From JAVBUZ01 sp031554725 (lineage in GTDB: Bacteria > Bacillota > Clostridia > Lachnospirales > Lachnospiraceae), in the NCBI GenBank assembly GCA_031554725.1, contig JAVBUZ010000115.1, positions 1 through 6,870 of the forward strand: a stretch of DNA of 6,870 nucleotides, in the 5' to 3' direction. The notes under the pieces were generated by a model. The model had not been told where the DNA came from, ran no database searches, and saw only the letters and a program-made list of their open reading frames with translations. The position numbers were made by a program, and so were the translations under genes. This document shows positions 5,208-6,870 of the stretch, in pieces (within the stretch, counting starts at the first letter, position 1; every line of letters begins with the position of its first letter).

Positions 5208-6870
5208 ATGAAACGAAGAATTATGAGTGCAGTATTGTCATTAATTATGGTGCTATCTACATTAGTAAGCGCCTTGGGAGGTCTGCTTACACCAAAGACA
5301 GTACAAGCAGCAGAAACAGCAGAGTATCGTAATGTTGGATACTATGCTTCTTGGGCAGGTTATGCAAGAAACTACCCATTAACAAAAATGGATTTTTCGA
5401 AGTTAACGCATTTGAACTTTGCATTTGCGAATTTGAAAAATGATGGTAGTGTAGTTGTTGGAGATGAATGGATTGATACACAGATTACAAGTGGTGTATA
5501 TGCCGACATGGGATTTACATGGGAAGATGCTTCTGCAGGTGTTGCAGGACATTTTGGCGCATTAAAGAAGATAAAAGCAAAATATCCACATCTTAAAACA
5601 ATCATTTCAATTGGTGGTTGGACTTGGTCAACTAATTTCTCAGATGTAGCGGCAGATGCAACAAAGAGAGCAAAAATGGCTAAGACATCCGTTGATTTTA
5701 TTGTAAAGTATGGATTCGATGGTGTTGATTTAGATTGGGAATACCCAGTAGAAGGCGGTAACAATATACCACATCGTGCAGCGGACAAGCATAACTATAC
5801 GTTACTTGTAAAGGAGATTAGACAAGCCTTAGATGCACAAAGTGCAAAAGATGGAAAGACTTACTATCTAACAATTGCTGCAGGTGGTAACCCAACATTT
5901 GTTCAAAACACAGAACCAGTGGAATTAATGAAATATCTTGATTGGATTAACCTAATGACATATGACTATCATGGAGGATTTGATCCACAGACAAATCATA
6001 ATACACCACTATTCTTAAATCCAAACGACACAACAGGTTCTACATTCAGTATTGATCAAACAGTAAATGCATACTTAGATGCGGGAGTTAATGCAAAAGA
6101 TCTAAACCTTGGATTAGGTTTCTACGGACGTGGTTGGATTAATGTAAATGCAACACCAGCAACTTGCCTTTTCCATAATGGTTCTGCAGCAGGAGAAACT
6201 TCTTCAGGATTAGATATTGGAACATGGGAAGGTTCTAACTGGGATTATTGGGACATTACAACGAATTATATTGGTAAAAGAGGATACGTAAGATACTGGG
6301 ATGATTACGCAAAAGTGCCATACTTATACAGTGCAGAAAAGAAAGTGTTTATTACATATGATGACCCAGAATCAATTAATATTAAAATCGATTACTTAAT
6401 GAGCAAAGGCTTAGGTGGAGCGATGTTCTGGGAAGCAAGTGCAGACAAGAATGCAGAGCTGTTAGGACTTACTGCTTCAAGACTTGGTATCAATGGGGAA
6501 GAAGTAATTCCACCAACAGAACCAGTTACACCAGGAAATCCAACAGATCCAACAAACCCAACAGATCCAACGAATCCAACAGACCCAACAAATCCAGAAA
6601 ACCCAACAAATCCTGGAACTAACACATATGACAGTTCGAAGATATATGTAGGTGGGGATAGAGTTGTGTATAACGGTGTAACATATGAAGCAAAATGGTG
6701 GACACAGGGAGAAACACCAGATGCGAACAATCAATGGGGAGTATGGAAAGTAGTTTCTGGTTCAGAGAATGTACCAAACCCAGATGATACAAAAACACCA
6801 GAAGATGTAACAGATCCAGATGATACAAAGACACCAGAAGATGTAACAGATCCAGATGATACAAAGATAC
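5208..6870 (+). CDS. secreted GH18 chitinase with CBM5/12 chitin-binding module (3' end off window)
   Basis: The frame is open from ATG 5208 (AGGAGG 5192-5197, 10 nt upstream) to the right edge, 554 residues. Residues 1-34 are a signal peptide (MKRR, hydrophobic core, likely cut after TVQA), so the enzyme is exported. Residues 40-427 are the GH18 catalytic barrel, which hydrolyses beta-1,4 GlcNAc links with retention: SIGGW (134-138), DGVDLDWEYP (171-180, DxxDxDxE with acid E178), MTYDYHG (250-256, Y252/D253) and GGAMFWEAS (403-411, W408). All the catalytic residues expected in GH18 are present. Residues 437-470 are a Pro/Thr linker of NPTDPT units. Residues 473-516 look like a CBM5/12 chitin-binding module (GDRVVYNGVTYEAKWWTQGE, then WGVWKVV). 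An acidic tandem-repeat linker follows from 523, so at least one more domain probably lies beyond the edge. Single-gene unit behind the 4757 terminator. Confidence 0.96.
   Translation, partial: MKRRIMSAVLSLIMVLSTLVSALGGLLTPKTVQAAETAEYRNVGYYASWAGYARNYPLTKMDFSKLTHLNFAFANLKNDGSVVVGDEWIDTQITSGVYADMGFTWEDASAGVAGHFGALKKIKAKYPHLKTIISIGGWTWSTNFSDVAADATKRAKMAKTSVDFIVKYGFDGVDLDWEYPVEGGNNIPHRAADKHNYTLLVKEIRQALDAQSAKDGKTYYLTIAAGGNPTFVQNTEPVELMKYLDWINLMTYDYHGGFDPQTNHNTPLFLNPNDTTGSTFSIDQTVNAYLDAGVNAKDLNLGLGFYGRGWINVNATPATCLFHNGSAAGETSSGLDIGTWEGSNWDYWDITTNYIGKRGYVRYWDDYAKVPYLYSAEKKVFITYDDPESINIKIDYLMSKGLGGAMFWEASADKNAELLGLTASRLGINGEEVIPPTEPVTPGNPTDPTNPTDPTNPTDPTNPENPTNPGTNTYDSSKIYVGGDRVVYNGVTYEAKWWTQGETPDANNQWGVWKVVSGSENVPNPDDTKTPEDVTDPDDTKTPEDVTDPDDTKI
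6537..6614 (+). repeat. NPTDPT linker repeat in the chitinase gene
   Basis: About four 18-bp units encoding NPTDPT, the last ones drifting to NPENPTNP, join the catalytic and chitin-binding modules. Synonymous differences (ACA/ACG, GAT/GAC, AAT/AAC) show that the array is not very recent. Confidence 0.85.
6780..6870 (+). repeat. 36-bp tandem repeat encoding PDDTKTPEDVTD
   Basis: Units at 6780-6815 and 6816-6851 differ at one base (AAA/AAG, both Lys); a third begins at 6852 and is cut by the edge. The third matches up to 6867 and then has T for C at 6868 (TKI, not TKT). The near-identity points to recent slippage or duplication. The encoded linker is acidic, unlike the neutral Pro/Thr linker before the chitin-binding module. 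Confidence 0.9.

Noticed and set aside
4931..5209. Minus-strand frames of 92 and 60 codons in the chitinase leader
   Set aside because: They are the complement of a purine-rich leader, hence Phe/Leu/Pro/Ser-rich; no ribosome binding site and no recognisable domain.
5287..5788. Minus-strand frames of 64 and 138 codons inside the chitinase catalytic domain
   Set aside because: Antisense to an unmistakable GH18 domain.
6537..6614. Short tandem repeats considered as a CRISPR array
   Set aside because: Units are contiguous, in frame and coding, with no unique spacers.
6392..6864. Minus-strand frames with GFVGSVGF-type or HLLVSLYHLD-type repeats
   Set aside because: The periodicity is the antisense reading of the Pro/Thr linker and the 36-bp repeats of the chitinase, not a collagen-like gene.

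Overview
The window is AT-rich, low-GC Firmicutes DNA. Strong AGGAGG ribosome binding sites, A/T-ending codons (GCA, TTA, AAA), a transketolase split into two genes and a large secreted GH18 chitinase with a chitin-binding module fit a polysaccharide-degrading Clostridia, most likely Lachnospiraceae of the Lachnoclostridium phytofermentans type. That placement is inference from gene content and composition; no 16S or other marker is present.

Layout, left to right. (1) Bases 1 to about 1165, minus strand: one end of an IS607-family (IS200/IS605 superfamily) element. The left edge cuts tnpB after its first 208 codons, which run up to the first RuvC motif. Upstream lies tnpA, a MerR-type HTH serine recombinase. 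It is broken: the N-terminal half (HTH plus the catalytic-serine strand) joins a C-terminal segment lying in another frame, and about 60 middle residues are missing. A near-consensus promoter and three copies of a CGGAAYRAT motif lie behind it. (2) 1190-2260, minus strand: a short UvrC-like protein with GIY-YIG, four-cysteine and UVR regions but no RNase H-like or HhH domains. (3) 2261-2826: a 566-bp divergent spacer with a perfect 17-bp inverted repeat, a possible 33-residue ORF, a terminator-like hairpin without an obvious upstream gene, several small dyads and a sigma-A-like promoter for the next operon.

(4) 2827-4595, plus strand: the two transketolase subunit genes, overlapping by 13 bp and so probably translationally coupled. 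(5) 4596-5207: a palindrome-rich module of about 146 bp, a strong bidirectional terminator, then a long purine-rich leader. (6) 5208 to the right edge, plus strand: an exported GH18 chitinase with signal peptide, full catalytic domain, Pro/Thr linker, a CBM5/12-type chitin-binding module and an acidic linker made of 36-bp tandem repeats. The C-terminus is outside the window.

The two transketolase genes form one operon supplying the non-oxidative pentose phosphate pathway. The chitinase is a separate transcription unit behind the terminator. The repair-like protein and the IS element are unrelated neighbours. I found no clearly new multi-gene system. The best leads are the decayed tnpA beside an apparently open tnpB, the palindromic module after the transketolase genes, and the hairpin, small-ORF and terminator cluster in the divergent spacer.
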